The notes: a model not told the origin generated them from the sequence alone. Shown: positions 11,291 through 23,695, numbered from the stretch's first letter. The stretch is 64,000 bases of DNA from Liolophura sinensis (GCF_032854445.1 NC_088306.1:4398373-4462372); one strand, 5' to 3'. Numbers and translations: made by a program.

Positions 11291-11503
11291 GCATTATTAT
11301 TTATTTAAATGGTGTTTTACACCGTACGCAAGAATATTACATTCATACGACAGTGGCAAGCATTATGGTGAGAGGAAACCGGGCAAATCCCTGGGGAAAC
11401 CCACGATTATCCTCAGGTTGCTGTCAGATCTTAACACGTATGGCCGGCGAGGAAGTCAGCATCAGCTGAAATTGAAATTACAACGATGGCATTGGTGAGA
11501 GGT
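11291..11503 (-). mobile_element. SINE-A, minus strand, body and partial head
   Basis: The tail (TTATTTAAATGGTGTTTTA) is on the left, then the body (AAGAATATTACATTCATACG, GAAACCGGGCAAATCCC) and part of the head, ending near CATTGGTGAGAGG. It has diverged from the consensus by several percent. Confidence 0.85.
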
Positions 11504-12201
11504 TAACATCGTATAATTAAACGATGCTTGAGGGCGGATACAAAAAAAGTACAACGTGTGTAAGTTGACCCAGTGGTATACAGTGTTATTCTCGAGACCA
11601 GTGGCGCCTGACATTGATTTTGCGTGTTCTAATCTAGCCAACAATGGGCTGAATTTTGAAGCGGTATTACTGCCTGGCATCGATATAATGCTCACTGTTT
11701 TTTTTTTCAAACCAGGCTTGATCTAAAATCCATCACATTAAAGCTAGCTATAGACATAGAAGGGGTGCGTAAAACACCAATAAGCAAAGAAACATACACA
11801 GATATAAGGCCTTGTACTCAATGACAAAAGTTTAATAAAAACATTACAGTAAGGGAGTAAAGAAAGGGGAAAGGTATATTTTGAAACTTACATGTATGCG
11901 AACCATAGTGAACATAGTGGACTTTACAGCAATCCGTCAAAATCAGAACTACTGTATTCTCATATCCTTACAGTAATTTCGCTTAGATCTGGAAAACTGA
12001 AGTAGAGCAGCGATCATTGCTGGGAGCTCACATTCACGGTTAAGGTACATTCATCAGGTGACCAAAGCGTGAAGGGGAGCATCTGTGGCCGAGTTGCTAG
12101 CGTTTCAGCGCGGCGCAATAAATCAGGAGAATCTCATCAATGTTGTTGGTATGGATTCCAGTCTAACTTACGCTGTCTACCTTTCCAGTCGAAAGCGGGA
12201 A

Positions 12202-12471
12202 GGTCTCCGTGTGGCTCAGTCGGTTAGCGCGCTAACGCAGCGTAATGACCAAGGAGTCTCTCACCAATGCAGCCGTTGTGAGTTCAAGTTCAGCTCAGGC
12301 TGGCTTCCTCCCCGGCCGTACGTGGGAAGGTCTGACAGCAACCTGCGGATGGTCATGGGTTTCCCCCGCGCTCTGCCCAGTTTCCACCCATCATGATGAT
12401 GACCGCCGTCGTATAAGTGAAATATTCTTGAGTACGCCGTAAAGCACCAATCAAATAAATAAATAAATCAA
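12202..12471 (+). mobile_element. SINE-A, full length, duplicated with block R
   Basis: This is the orthologous duplicate of the SINE at 2341-2611, with the same GACCAAGGAGTCTCTCA variant in the head. Its 3' flank (AAAAATTGGTGGCCATCAT) is kept but its 5' flank is not. This places one deletion breakpoint exactly at the SINE's left edge. Confidence 0.92.
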
Positions 12472-12942
12472 TCAAAAAATTGGTGGCCATCATAGGTTGA
12501 TTTTTTTACATATTGCAAAGAAAAGTGCAAGCTGCATGTGGTGGTATGGCATTTTACAATCCGAAAGCTAGGGGATATATACTATGTAATTTTAAGGTTG
12601 AAGTTGACAAATTTACTACATACATAGTAAGGAAAATCAATGCGCTCGTGTAACCTTCAGAGTGTGGACACATATTGTGCCTGCTTGTGGCAGGGCCAGT
12701 CAATGCGACCAAAGTCCTGCTGTCACTGAAGACATCAGACATTGCACCTCAACCGGTCATATTATGCTGACACCAGGCAAACCAGTCCTGTTTAATTGCT
12801 CTAACGTAAAAAGTTCACTGTCAGGCCAGTTTGAAGTGGCCAGTATATCATGTTTCGTCTTCCGTTTAAAAGACCTCAAATTTAAATATTCATATCCATG
12901 AAGACACCGGCGTAAGGATTTGACAACTTGAGTTTCTCGAAA

Positions 12943-13191
12943 AAGTAATGAGTTAAATTGAACAGAAAGTTTTTTTTCCTGGGTGATGCTAGAATATATT
13001 CTGCTATTGCAGCAGATTTTTCTTTTAAATATAACACACATATTTTATAAATAAAGCATGAAGATTGTATTCGATTAGCAAGCTTTTATGTTGGATATGA
13101 AAGTATTATGTTATAATAGCGAACACATTTCTGCAGCATTCAGACAACGGACATTCTGTTAAGGTTAAGAGAAGAATTTTTTCAGTGTATA
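12943..13191. mobile_element. Fold-back (FB) element, duplicate of 3080-3328
   Basis: The arms and loop are the same as in copy 1, with a few substitutions (for example AACAGAAAG after TTAAATTG). It ends AGTGTATA. Confidence 0.75.
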
Positions 13192-13415
13192 CATGTTTCA
13201 CGGTGCGTATCACACAAATTATGGGCTGCAGATCACAAGATATTTTTTTTAGTAATTGTCTGACTAGCGAACCTTTTATTTGTCTTTTAATTTTCGGAAT
13301 CACGAGCTTTGAGAATAGAAATGAACATTTTTATTAATTACATAAATGAACGGAATTGCGGTTGAGTATTAACCAGATACCTTAACTTTCGGGCTAAACC
13401 GTTTATCTGGCGGTT

Positions 13416-13678
13416 TATACACTAAACAAAAAAATCTGCTAAATTTAACAGAATACCTGTTGTCTGAGTGATGCTAGAATGAATTCTGCTCTTGAATCAG
13501 ACAAATTCTGTTAAATATAACACACATATTCCATTAATTCAGCATGAAGAGTGTATTCGATTAGCAGGGTATTATGTTGAATAAAAGGATATTATGTTAT
13601 AATAGCAGACTACATTCCTGCATTACTCAGACAACAGACATTCTGTTAAGAATAACAGAAGAATTTTTTCAGTGTGTA
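13416..13678. mobile_element. Fold-back (FB) element, duplicate of 3552-3815
   Basis: It begins TATACACT and ends AGTGTGTA, one base off the perfect terminal repeat of copy 1. The internal arms are intact. Confidence 0.8.
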
Positions 13679-15217
13679 CATATTCCTCTGTGGGTATCAC
13701 AGGAGTCACGGGCGACAGATCATGAGATATTTTTGTTAGTAATTGCCTGACTCACGAACTATTAAACTAACTACCTGGCTATACTTCTTTTTTGTTATAC
13801 ATGTAGTTTTGCCAAAGACTTTCCACCTGCATTTCTTTCCAGACATTTTTCCAGACGCAGTAAATGACTGCCATCTTCACAACTCCGTTGCTCATATTTC
13901 TAGACAAGGATAAAGCAAATTCTGGATGGTTTAATCGTAAACATGTTTACAACGCCAGTACATATTTCCAGAATGTTTACCCTATTTACAAAGACACGAA
14001 ACTCATAAACACCGAAGGCCCCAGAACGCTAGACTGAATTACAGAATAGGCTATAACGTTCATAAAGGGGGAAATGTAGGTCAGACACGGGCCAGGAAAA
14101 ATAAAAAAAATATCATTTATTTATTAGTATTTAAAGACGGGGTACGTAACAATCACAAATCTCGGGAAACACTGACAGGTGAAAACAGCAAGCCTGTAAA
14201 AGGCAGAACTTATTTCAACGAACTACAACAACAAAAAAAAACATAATTTATTTTTTAAGCTTAAACACTGAAATTCCACAAACAAATGTACTTCAATCAT
14301 CTATACTTAATTTAAACCATTTTGCGGAGATTTTGTGAATTGGTCATGAATTATTCACATCAAAGCGATCTTAATATTAATATCTTAATATGTCTTAATG
14401 CCACACCAGTTTACCCCCGTGACCCTTGTGACCCCTGTGTGTTTAGAACCGTAGGGTGTATGGACAGACATGATGCAAAAGTTCAAATCACAGTCTTATC
14501 CATTGTAATTCAGACTGTCTGTACTTTGAACTAATCTATACGACGAGATATTACTCTTTGTGTAGCCTTGATGAGAACCACTGGTTCAAAGCTGCCAAAT
14601 TAACGTTAAGCCAGTTAATCCACTTTACGGTTGGTAGTTAAACAACGGACAAGGTAAATTACATTCTCCTGAAAATTAGCTTTAACGCGAATGTGAAGAA
14701 ACTACCAAATAGGCGTCCTAAGCAAATCTCAAAAACATTATTCATTTATAGTAGTTATTATGATCGAAATCAGAAAGTACTTGTAACAGAATCTGTGTGT
14801 ATCAGATAGCCAGATCCTGCACCTTATCAATCCAACAGACCCGGCCAAATGCTTTTATGTGCACTGTTTGTACATTTAGTAGTATTAACAATATATGATG
14901 GGGTCTGTTGGACCGATACGAGGGCGTGTGGTTAGATGTTTGACCTAACGATGTATTCTATTAGCCTGTTTATATGACTATAAATCGAGCTGATTTCATA
15001 TATACATGTATATGATGAAAATTAATACAACATTATCCAGTGAATGCGAAGAGCTGTAAATTATAATAACACATGTAAGTGTACAGACTTTGTATCGGAT
15101 AGCGTTGTATTGGAAGTGCCCCGTAATTTGGCCGACTGGAACTTTAACGTCTGTTTGACCATTTATCTACATGGCAAAGCTACTATCCGACAAAGGGACT
15201 ATCCCACAAAGCGACTA
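13679..15217. other. Non-coding part of block R, copy 2
   Basis: This is the duplicate of 3816-5340, with no supported gene. It carries a GATGTATTC / GATGTGTTC difference near 14950 and the insertion near 14115. Confidence 0.6.
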
Positions 15218-15789
15218 TCCCACAAAGCCACAAGCAAATAACAGTGATAAAGAGACAAATCCACTAAGCGATAACAGTGACAAAAGAACAAAGCAACAAA
15301 GCGACAAAACCACTAAGCGAAAACAGTGACAAATGGTCAAAGCAACAAAGCGACAAATCCACTAAGCGATAACAGTGACAAGGGACAAAGCAACAAAGCG
15401 ACAATACAGGCGCATATCACCATATAACAACTGACCGTATCACAACTGACACAGCGCAGCGACAAATCCAATGAAACGGCAAAAACGACAGTTGAACACG
15501 GCGAAAGGATACTGCCATGCGACAAACTGACAAAGCGATGAACTGGCCAGTGTGGCAACCAAACGGTAACGGTGTTAAAATTTACAAAGAAATGACGAAG
15601 GTGTACGAACTGCACCTGCAATGTACATGTATAAACTGTAATGAGAGAAGTTCGAGGTGTACGAACTGCACCTAGTATGTATATGCATAAACTGTAATAA
15701 GAGAAGTTCGAGGTGTACTCTCTTTTATTTGATTTTAAGAAGACAAAAACATTATTTCGTATTAGAATATTTGAAGAAATTGCATCAAT

Positions 15790-16050
15790 ATTTATTTATT
15801 TGTTTATTTGATTGTTGTTTTACGCCGTACTCAAGAATATTTCACTTATACGACGGCGGCCAGCATTATGGTGGGAGGAAACCGGGCAGAGAACCCACCA
15901 CCATCCGCAGTTTCCTGGCAGACCTTCCCACGTACAGCCGGAGAGGAAGCCAGCATGAGCTGGACTTGAACTCACAGCGACCGCATTGGTGAGAGACTCC
16001 TGGTTCATTACGCTGCGTTAGCGCGCTAACCGACTGAGCCACGGAGGCCC
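15790..16050 (-). mobile_element. SINE-A, minus strand, near full length
   Basis: Tail on the left (TTTATTTGTTTATTTGATTG), then the body with CACTTATACGACGGCGGCC and GGTGGGAGGAAACCGGGC. The head ends CTAACCGACTGAGCCACGG. A small deletion shortens the body after CCGGGCAG. Pol III boxes A and B are recognisable on the minus strand. Confidence 0.92.
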
Positions 16051-16129
16051 CCAATTGGATCAAGACATGAGGTATTTATGACACAAGGTGACGGAGGCAA
16101 TTTAGAGAGATCCGCTTACTCTAATGTCT

Positions 16130-16344
16130 CAAGAGTCTCTTCTATAGAAATGTTTGGGTGCCAAACAAGTGCAGTAGTTGATTCCAGTTACATATGCACA
16201 AACATGGGACTAAGAAATTGATCTGCCTGACAATTGTAAAAAAAACTTATGTACAGTGAAAACCGGTTTATCCCAACAAGAACTAGTAGAAATGTAAGTC
16301 CATACAGAATTAACATCGTAGCCTACTGCCAGTGATCAGGTCAC
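16130..16344 (+). repeat. Leader sequence preceding an 18-bp array
   Basis: This non-repetitive stretch is shared, in diverged form, with 20840-21090 and 29915-30155. Shared marks are TAGAAATGT, GGTGCCAAAC, TAGTTGATTCC, ATGGGA(T/C)TAAGAAA, CAGTGAAAA and GTAGCCTACTG. In each case it lies directly left of an 18-bp minisatellite. Parts also occur at 29060-29160, before the array there. Confidence 0.7.
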
Positions 16345-18740
16345 TTTAAATGACGAGATTACTGTTTCAGTTTCCAGATTACTGTCATTGTCTAAAATAC
16401 TGTGGCTGTGTATATAAATGCCACAGTCCAGATTACTGTCATTGTCCAGATTACTGTCAGCGTCCAGATTATTGTTAATGTCCCGATTGCTGTCATTGTC
16501 CAGATGACTGTCGGTGTCCAGATTATTGTTAATGTCCCGATTGCTGTCATTGTCCAGATGACTGTCGGTGTCCAGATTATTGTTAATGTCCCGATTGCTG
16601 TCATTGTCCAGATGACTGTCGGTGTCCAGATTATTGTCATTTTCCATAGTTTCAGTTTCCAGATTACTGTCATTGTCCAAAATACTGTGGCTGTGTATAT
16701 AAATGCCACAGTCCCGATTACTGCCACTGTCCAGTTTACTGCCAGTGTTTAAATTACTGTCACTGTGGAGATGACTGTCATTGTCCAGATAACTGTCGGT
16801 GTCCAGATTATTGTCATTGTCCAGATTACTGTCAGTGTCCAGGTTACTCTCACTGTCCAGACGACTGTCCAGATTGTTGTCATTGTTCAGGTTACCGTCA
16901 GTGCCGAGATGACTGCCAATGTCCAGATGACTGTCAATGTCCAGATGACTGTTACTCTTCAGGCTACTGTCAGTGTCCAGATGACTGTCAATGCTCATAT
17001 TGCTTTCATTTTTCAGGTTATTACCGTTATCCAGGTGACTGTCAGTGTACACATGACTGTCATTGTCCAGATGACTCTTAGTGTCCACATGACTATCAGT
17101 GGCCAGATGAATGTCAGTTTCCAGGTTACTCTCATTGTCCAGATGACTGTCAGTGTCCACATGAGTGTCAGTGTCCAGATGAATGTTAATGTCTAAATGA
17201 CTGTCAGTGCCCAGATGACTGTCAGTGTCCAGATGACTGTCACTGTCCAGATGACTGTCACTGTCTACATTACTATCAGCGTCCAGATGAGTTATTGTGT
17301 TCAGATGACTGTCGGTGTCCAGATGACTGTAAGGGTTCAGATGACTGTCAGTGTCTAGGTTACTCCCACTGCACATATGTCAGTGTTCAGATGTCCAGGT
17401 TATCCTCATTGTCCAGATGACTCACAGTATCCAGATGACTGTCACTGTCCAGATTATTGTTGGTCAGGTTACTGTCATAGCCCAGATGACTGTAAGTACC
17501 CAGATGACTGTCAGTGCTCATGTTACTGTCATTTTCCAGGTTTCCAGATTACTGTCAGTGTCTAGATGACTGTCAGTGTTTAGGTTACTGTCAGTGTCTA
17601 GATGACTGTTAATACTTATATTGCTGTAATTATCCTGGTTATTGTCATTATCCACGTTACTGCCACTGTCCAGATGGGTGTCAGTGTCCAAGTTACTCTC
17701 ACTGTTCAGATGACTGTCAGTGTCCACATTACTGTCATGGTTCAGAGTGTTCTCAATATCCGGATGACTGTCAGTGTCTAGGTTACCGTCATTGTTCCAG
17801 TTGCCGTTAGTGTCTGTCATGGTACAGATGACCTTCATGGTCCAGATGACTGTTAATGTGCAGAAGACTGTCATGGTCCGCATGACTGTCATGGTCTAGA
17901 TGACTGTCATGATCCAGATGACTGTTAATGTCCAGAAGACTGTCACGGTCCATATGATTGTCATGATCCAGAGTGCTCTCAATGTCCAGAACTCGTTACG
18001 GTGCATATAAATATAAGTGTCCAACTTACTGTCAGTGTCCAGATGACTGTCAGTGTCCAGATCACGGTCATTGTCCAGACTACTGTCAACGTCCAAATTA
18101 CTGCATGCCATTGACCACAGAGGCGGACTGAGTACTGTCAGTGATTAGGTTTCATTCAGTAACAATATTAAAATCTGTGTTCAAAGTTTTGTTATTGTCA
18201 ACATTACTCTCAATGTCCAGATTACCGTCATTGTCCAGAATGATATAAGTGTTCAGACAACTGACAGTGTACAGAGTACTATCAGAGATTAGTTTCCTTT
18301 CTGTGACAAGATTAAAGTAAGTGTCCAGAGTTCTGTTAGTGTCCACATTACTCTCACTGTCCAAATTACCGACATTGTCCAGAATGATATCAGTGTCCAG
18401 ACAACTGACAGTGAACAGAGTACTCTCAGAGATTAGTTTCCTTTCTGTGACAAGATTAAAGTCAACAGTATCTTCACTGTCCAGATTACTCCCAGTTCCC
18501 AGTTGACTGCCAGTATTAACCTTACCGTTAATGACAGACTATGAAGGTTTCAGATTACTTTCAGTGTCCACATTAATGTCAATGACAAGATTACTGTCAG
18601 TGTCCAGATTACTGTCAGTATCCATATTACCGTACCACCAGTGTCCAGATCACTTTTAGTGTGCAGAGTGCTGTCTGTGTCCTGATGACTGTCAGTGTCC
18701 GCATGACTGTCAGTGTCAATATGACTGTCAATGTCTGTCA
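16345..18740. repeat. 18-bp minisatellite, GTCCAGATGACTGTCAGT type
   Basis: About 2.4 kb of degenerate 18-bp units (GTCCAGAT(T/G)ACTGTCA(G/T)T). Minus-strand translation gives hexapeptides such as LDTDSH. Near 16455-16630 a 54-bp higher-order unit repeats three times, and a non-repeat insert containing GCTGTGTATATAAATGCCA occurs at about 16403 and 16690. Units become ragged after 17890. The period is a multiple of three, so several frames stay open, including a 346-codon minus frame; I do not call these proteins. Confidence 0.93.
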
Positions 18741-19370
18741 CTATGCTTTTTATCCCACTTTAGTGGATATAACTGAGTTAAAATTCATGGACTTGAGTGA
18801 TGCACTGCAGACATAAGAGTGAGCAGATCTGTTTAGGTCTCCTCCATTACCGTGTGTACATGAAAAGCGGACGTCCGGAAAGCATTACTGAATCGATTTT
18901 TTCAACAATTCTAATACCAAATAATTAAGAAATTATGTTCGGGTCAGGGTAGTCTAACGGTAGTTTTACATCAAATCGATGTAGAAGAGTTTATATTTTA
19001 GGTCGAAGGCGTTCGCTCTGACAGAAAAAAATCGTCATTTTGTTTTTTTTTTGTTTATATTTGTCGTCGGCTTTATTCAGTGTAATCAACAACCTCTATC
19101 CCCCCATACAACTACAATAGACCCGTTTAGAAGTCAAACGCTTCTGTCTCGTGATCGGGGTATCTAACGACTCAGATAATGTACACTTGGCACAATTCCA
19201 AGCAGTGCGTTGTATGTAATAAAAAGGAATCGAAGTGTAATAGAATAAAGAATAGACCCTTTAGCGATACAGCGTATTTGTTATTCTCAGCTTGAAAACG
19301 ATGACTCAAATACAGGCCAAATATTAAAGGAAACGGACTATACCACACTATCTATGCGCAGTGCTTGTCA
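18741..19370. other. Spacer without genes
   Basis: This is a unique-looking stretch with AT-rich parts and homopolymer T runs near 19040. No splice-bordered frame or repeat is recognised. Confidence 0.4.
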
Positions 19371-19550
19371 TTTATTTATTTATTTATTTTTTATTTATTT
19401 TTTTATTTGATTAGTGTTTTACGCCGTACTCAAGAATATTTCACCTATAAGACGGCGGGTAGCATTATGGTGGGAGGAAACCGGGCACACCTCGGGGAAA
19501 ACTCCCCCAACGACCATCCGCAGGCTGCTGTCAGACTTCCCCACGTACGC
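19371..19550 (-). mobile_element. SINE-A, minus strand, truncated
   Basis: An expanded (TTTA)n tail, then the body from GTGTTTTACGCCGTACTC to CTTCCCCACGTACG. The head is missing. Confidence 0.85.
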
Positions 19551-19609
19551 AGCACTTGTCGTCATAACGACAATAAATGTCTCTTAAGGAATAATTTCTA
19601 AGATAAAGG

Positions 19610-19872
19610 GCCTACGTGGCTCAGTCGGTTAGCGCGCTAGCGCAGCGTAATGACCCAGGAGCCTCTCACCAATGCGGTCGCTGTGAGTTCAAGCCCAGCT
19701 CATGCTGGCTTCCTCTCCGGCCGTAAATGGGAAGGTCTTTCAGCAACCTGCGGATGGTCGTGGGTTTCCCCCGGGCTGTGCCCGGTTTCCTCCCACCATA
19801 ATGCTGGCCGCCGTCGTATAAGTGAAATATTCTTGAGTACGGCCTAAAACACCAATCAAATAAATAAATATA
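19610..19872 (+). mobile_element. SINE-A, full length
   Basis: The head has CTACGTGGCTCAGTCGGTT (box A-like) and GAGTTCAAGCCC (box B-like). The complete body and an AAATAAATA tail follow. This is one of the least diverged copies and a good reference for the family. Confidence 0.93.
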
Positions 19873-19935
19873 TGCAGCTATATTAATAGAACATTTTTAA
19901 ACAGCTATTAATAGAACAATCATATTGCAATTGTA

Positions 19936-20174
19936 CAGGGTGTCCCAGAAGTTGTGCACCATCGTCATTTTCATTTTTTTCTGTGTTTAGATTTAATACT
20001 GATTTTAAATTTTTTTTCTCTCTCTCTTTCAGAGTTAATTATGGCTAATAAACTAACAGTACAAGAAAAAGAGAGAATTGGTTTTTACGTTTGGAAGAGA
20101 TGGGGCAACACACCGCTCTGTAGCTCACGCATTCAACCTCAACCTGAATGGTGTGTGACTCATGGGACACCCTG
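19936..20174 (+). mobile_element. Short mariner-type element with internal deletion
   Basis: Terminal inverted repeats are CAGGGTGTCCCA on the left and TGGGACACCCTG on the right, each flanked by TA, the target duplication expected of Tc1/mariner elements. Inside, an ATG at 20041 opens MANKLTVQEKERIG, which resembles the N-terminus of mariner-type transposases. The frame then runs out into the right terminal repeat, so catalytic domains are gone. At 239 bp it is a MITE-like deletion derivative. Confidence 0.8.
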
Positions 20175-20439
20175 TATATGTTCATATCATATGTTGATTT
20201 TGAAAAGCCAATAAACCGAGCAGTGAAATCTACAAACTTTTTGTTGAGACATGTATATGCACATCTCTGTCATCGCAGTTTAAGTATAAGTTGTCGTTAC
20301 AGCTAACCTCTTGTCGGTAACCGTGGAGTAAGTCAAATACAGTCATTTGCCAACTAAAATACACATGAGGTATACACATGATCCAACTAAAGGAACACAC
20401 CTATGCCCTCGACACCATTCACATGTACACACACAGGGC

Positions 20440-20665
20440 AAGGGTGTCCAGATCACTGTCACTGTCCAGATCACTGTCACTGTCCAGATCACTGTCACTG
20501 TCCAGGTCACCATCACTGTCCAAATCACTGTCACTCTCCAGATAACTTTCAGTGTCCACATTGCGTTCACCGACCAGATCACTCTCAGCGTCCAGATTAC
20601 TGTCAATGTCCAGATGACTGTCACTGTCCAGATTTTTGTAAGTGTCGACAATACTGGCTTCTCCA
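20440..20665. repeat. 18-bp minisatellite, GTCCAGATCACTGTCACT type, about 12 units
   Basis: The units are GTCCAGATCACTGTCACT and close variants. The matching array in unit B (29165-29735) is about two and a half times longer, so unit number changed after the duplication. Confidence 0.92.
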
Positions 20666-20673
20666 GATTATTG

Positions 20674-20815
20674 TGCGATAAATAAAAGAGCAGTGGAATT
20701 CCGTCCTGCAACAAGGAGGCACACTGCATGCTCTCTAAGGATTCTTTCGTCGTCATATGTCTAAAAAAATTGTTAAGTACGACGTTAAACCCCATGCACT
20801 CACTCACTCATACCC
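20674..20815 (+). mobile_element. SINE-B 3' part
   Basis: It runs from ATAAAAGAGCAGTGGAATTC through CATATGTCTAAAAAAATTG and TACGACGTTAAACCCCA to (CACT)n. The tRNA-like head and first half are missing. It joins the 18-bp array directly. Confidence 0.85.
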
Positions 20816-20829
20816 GCGTCTCCAGCGTG

Positions 20830-21075
20830 ACAGACAGGGCTGTTCTACAGAAATGTGTTGGTGCCAAACCACTGCAATAGTTGATTCCGTGGACAACAAA
20901 TTTTCACTACGTATGCACTACGTATGCACGTTACGTATGCACGTTACGTATGCACTAAAATGGGATTAAGAAAGTGATTCGACTACTTCAGTGGAAAAAC
21001 CTGAGCACAGTGGAAAAACTTGCGTAAAATGGAAACGGATTAAGCCGTTAAAGAAACTAGAACATTTTAGCCCCC
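20830..21075 (+). repeat. Leader sequence preceding the long 18-bp array, unit A
   Basis: This is homologous to 16130-16344 and nearly identical to 29905-30140. It contains a short ACGTATGCACT repeat (three copies near 20910-20955; the unit-B copy has one fewer). It ends GTAGCCTACTGGCAG just before the array. Confidence 0.8.
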
Positions 21076-23695
21076 AGAGTAGCCTACTGGCAGCGTTCAG
21101 AGTACTGTCAGTGAGCAGGGTATTATTTATGACCAAGTTACTATCAGTACCCATATAACTGTCAGTGTCTAGATTACCGTCAGTGTCCATATGAGTGTCA
21201 GTGTAAATTACACTGTCAGTTTCAAGATTACTGTCAGTGTTCAGAATACTGTCAGTGTTCAGAATACTGTCTGTGTACCGGTGACTGTCATTGTCAATAT
21301 TACCTTCATTGTCCAGATAACTGTCAGTGTTCAGATTATTGTCAGTGTTCAGATTGCTGTCAGTGTTCAAATTGCTCTCAGTGTTCAAATTGCTGACACG
21401 GTCAGGATTGCTGTTAGTGCTCACATTGCTGTCAGTGTTCAGAGTGCTGTCAGTGTTCGAATTGCTGTCAGTGTCCAGATCGCTGTCAGTGATTACTGTC
21501 AGTGTTCAGATTGCTGTCAGTGTTTGAATTGTTGTCAGTGTTCGGATTACTGTCAGTGTTCAGATTGCTGTCAGTGTTTGGATTACTGTCAGTGTTCAGA
21601 GTGCTGTCAGTGTTCGAATTGCTGTCAGTGTCCAGATTGCTGTCAGTGTTCGGATTAATGTCAGTGTTCAGATTGCTGTCAGTGTTCAGATTGCTGTCAG
21701 TGTTCGAATTGCTGTCAATGTTCGGATTGCTGTCAGTGTCCAGATTGTTGTCAGTGTTTGGATTACTGTCAATGTTCACATTGCTGCCAGTATCCAGATT
21801 GCTGTCAATTTTCAGAGTGCTGTCAGACTTCGGATTGATGTCAGTGTTCAGATAGCTGTCAGTGTTCAGATTGCTGTCAGTGTTCGAATTGCTGTCAGTG
21901 ATCCGATTACTGTCAGTGTTCAGATTGCTGTCAGTGTTTGGATTACTGTCAGTGTTCAGAGTGCTGTCAGTGTTCGAATTGCTGTCAGTGTCCAGATTGC
22001 TGTCAGTGTTCGGATTAATGTCAGTGTTCAGATTGCTGTAAGTGTTCAGATTGCTGTCAGTGTTCGAAATGCTGTCAATGTTCGGATTGCTGTCAGTGTC
22101 CAGATTGCTGTCAGTGTTTGGATTACTGTCAGTGACCAGATTGTTGTCAGTGTTTGGATTACTGTCAGTGTTCAGATTGCTGTCAGTGTTCGAATTGCTG
22201 TCAGTGTCCAGATTGCTGTCAGTGTTCGGATTAATGTCAGTGTTCAGATTGCTGTCAGTGTTCAGATTGCTGTCAGTGTTCGAATTGCTGCCAATGTTCG
22301 GATTGCTGTCAGTGTCCAGATTGTTGTCAGTGTTTGGATTGCTGTCAGTGTTTGAATTGCTGTCAGTGTTCGGATTACTGTCAGTGTTCAGATTGCTGTC
22401 AGTGTTTGAATTGCTGTCAATGTTCGGATTGCTGTCAGTGTTCAGATTACCGTCGGTCTTAGGATTACTGTCAGTATTGAGATTATTGTCGGTGTTCGGA
22501 CTGATGTCAGTGTTCGGATTGCTCTCAGTGTTCAGATTGCTGTCAGTGCTCAGATTGCTGTCAGCGTACGGATTGCTGTCAGTGCTCAGATTGCTGTCAG
22601 TATCCAGATTGCTGTCAATGTTCAGAGTGCTCTCAGACTTCGGATTGATGTCAGTGTTCAGATAGCTGTCAGTGTTCGGATTACTGCCAGTGTTTGAATT
22701 GCTGTCAGTGTTTGGATTGCTGTCAGTGTTCCGATTGCTGTCAGTGTTTGGATTGCTGTCAGTGTTCGGAATACTGTCAGTGTTTGGATTGTTGTCAGTG
22801 TTCGAATTGCTGTCCGTGTTTGGATTACTGTCAGTGTTTGGATTGCTGCAAGTGTTCAGATCGGTCTCAGTGTTCGGATTGCTGTCGATGATTGGATTGC
22901 CGTCAGTGTTTGGATTGCTGTCAGTGTTCCGATTGCTGTCAGTGTTCCGATTGCTGTCAGTGTTCGGAATATTGTCAGTGTTTGGATTGCTGTCAGTGTT
23001 CGGATTGCTGTCAGTGTTGGGATTACTGTCAGTGTTCGGATTGCCGTGCTGTGCTGTCAATGGTTGGATTGCTGTCAATGTTTGGATTGCTGTCAGTGTT
23101 CGGATTGCTGTCAGTGTTGAGACTGTTGTCAGTGTTGAGAATGTTGTCAGTGTTCAGATTGTTGTCGGTGGTCAGAATACTGTCTATGTACCGGTTACTG
23201 TTATTGTCAAGATTATATTCATTTCCAGATCACTGCCAGTGTTCAGTTTACTGTGAGTGTTTAGATTGCTGTCAGTGTATATATTGCTGTCAGTGTTCAG
23301 ATTGCTGTCAGTGTTCGAAATGCTGTCTGTGTACCTGTGACAGTCATTGTCAAGATCACCTTCATTATCCAGATAACTGTCAGTGTTCAGATTGCTGTCA
23401 GTGTTGGAATGGTTGTCAGTTTTCGGATTATTGTCGGTGTTCAGATCGCTGTCAGTGTTCAGATTATTGTTGGTGTTAGGGTTACTGTCAGTGTTCAGAT
23501 TGCTGTCAGTGTTGGAACGGTTGTCAGTGTTTACATTACTGTCAGTGTTCAGATCGCTGTCAGTGTTTAGGTTATTGTCGGTGTTAGGGTTACTGTCAGT
23601 GTTCAGTTTGCTGTCAGTGCTCGGATTGTTGTAAGTGTTCGGATTGCTGTCAGTGTCTGGATTGCTGTCAGTGTTCAGATTGCTGTCGGTCTTCG
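21076..23695. repeat. 18-bp minisatellite, GTTCGGATTGCTGTCAGT type, unit A
   Basis: About 2.6 kb, or roughly 145 units. Units vary mainly at GTTC(G/A)GA / GTTTGGA / GTTCGAA and at GCT/ACT/GTT. Longer segments of several units repeat internally, so higher-order structure exists. One minus frame is open for 530 codons (NTDSNP/NTDSNL hexapeptides), while plus frames (LLSVFG, CCQCSD, VSVQIA types) are open over much of the same DNA. Confidence 0.95.

Larger units (their letters stand above)
11686..15749 (+). repeat. Block R, copy 2 of the direct duplication
   Basis: This matches 1-486 and 2341-5870 with very high identity. Offsets are 11685 for the first part, 9863 for most of the second and 9878 from about 4330 on. 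The last change includes a small ATTTATTTATT insertion near 14115. The copy lacks the Tc1-bearing segment. It ends at about 15749, where the VNTR starts in copy 1; the DNA beyond is unrelated. Confidence 0.92.

Noticed and set aside
16336-17376. 346-codon LDTDSH-repeat open frame as a gene
   Set aside because: Same reason: the 18-bp repeat keeps opposite-strand frames open as well.
22042-22665. Leu/Val/Phe-rich plus frames as membrane proteins
   Set aside because: They arise from reading the same minisatellite in another frame.
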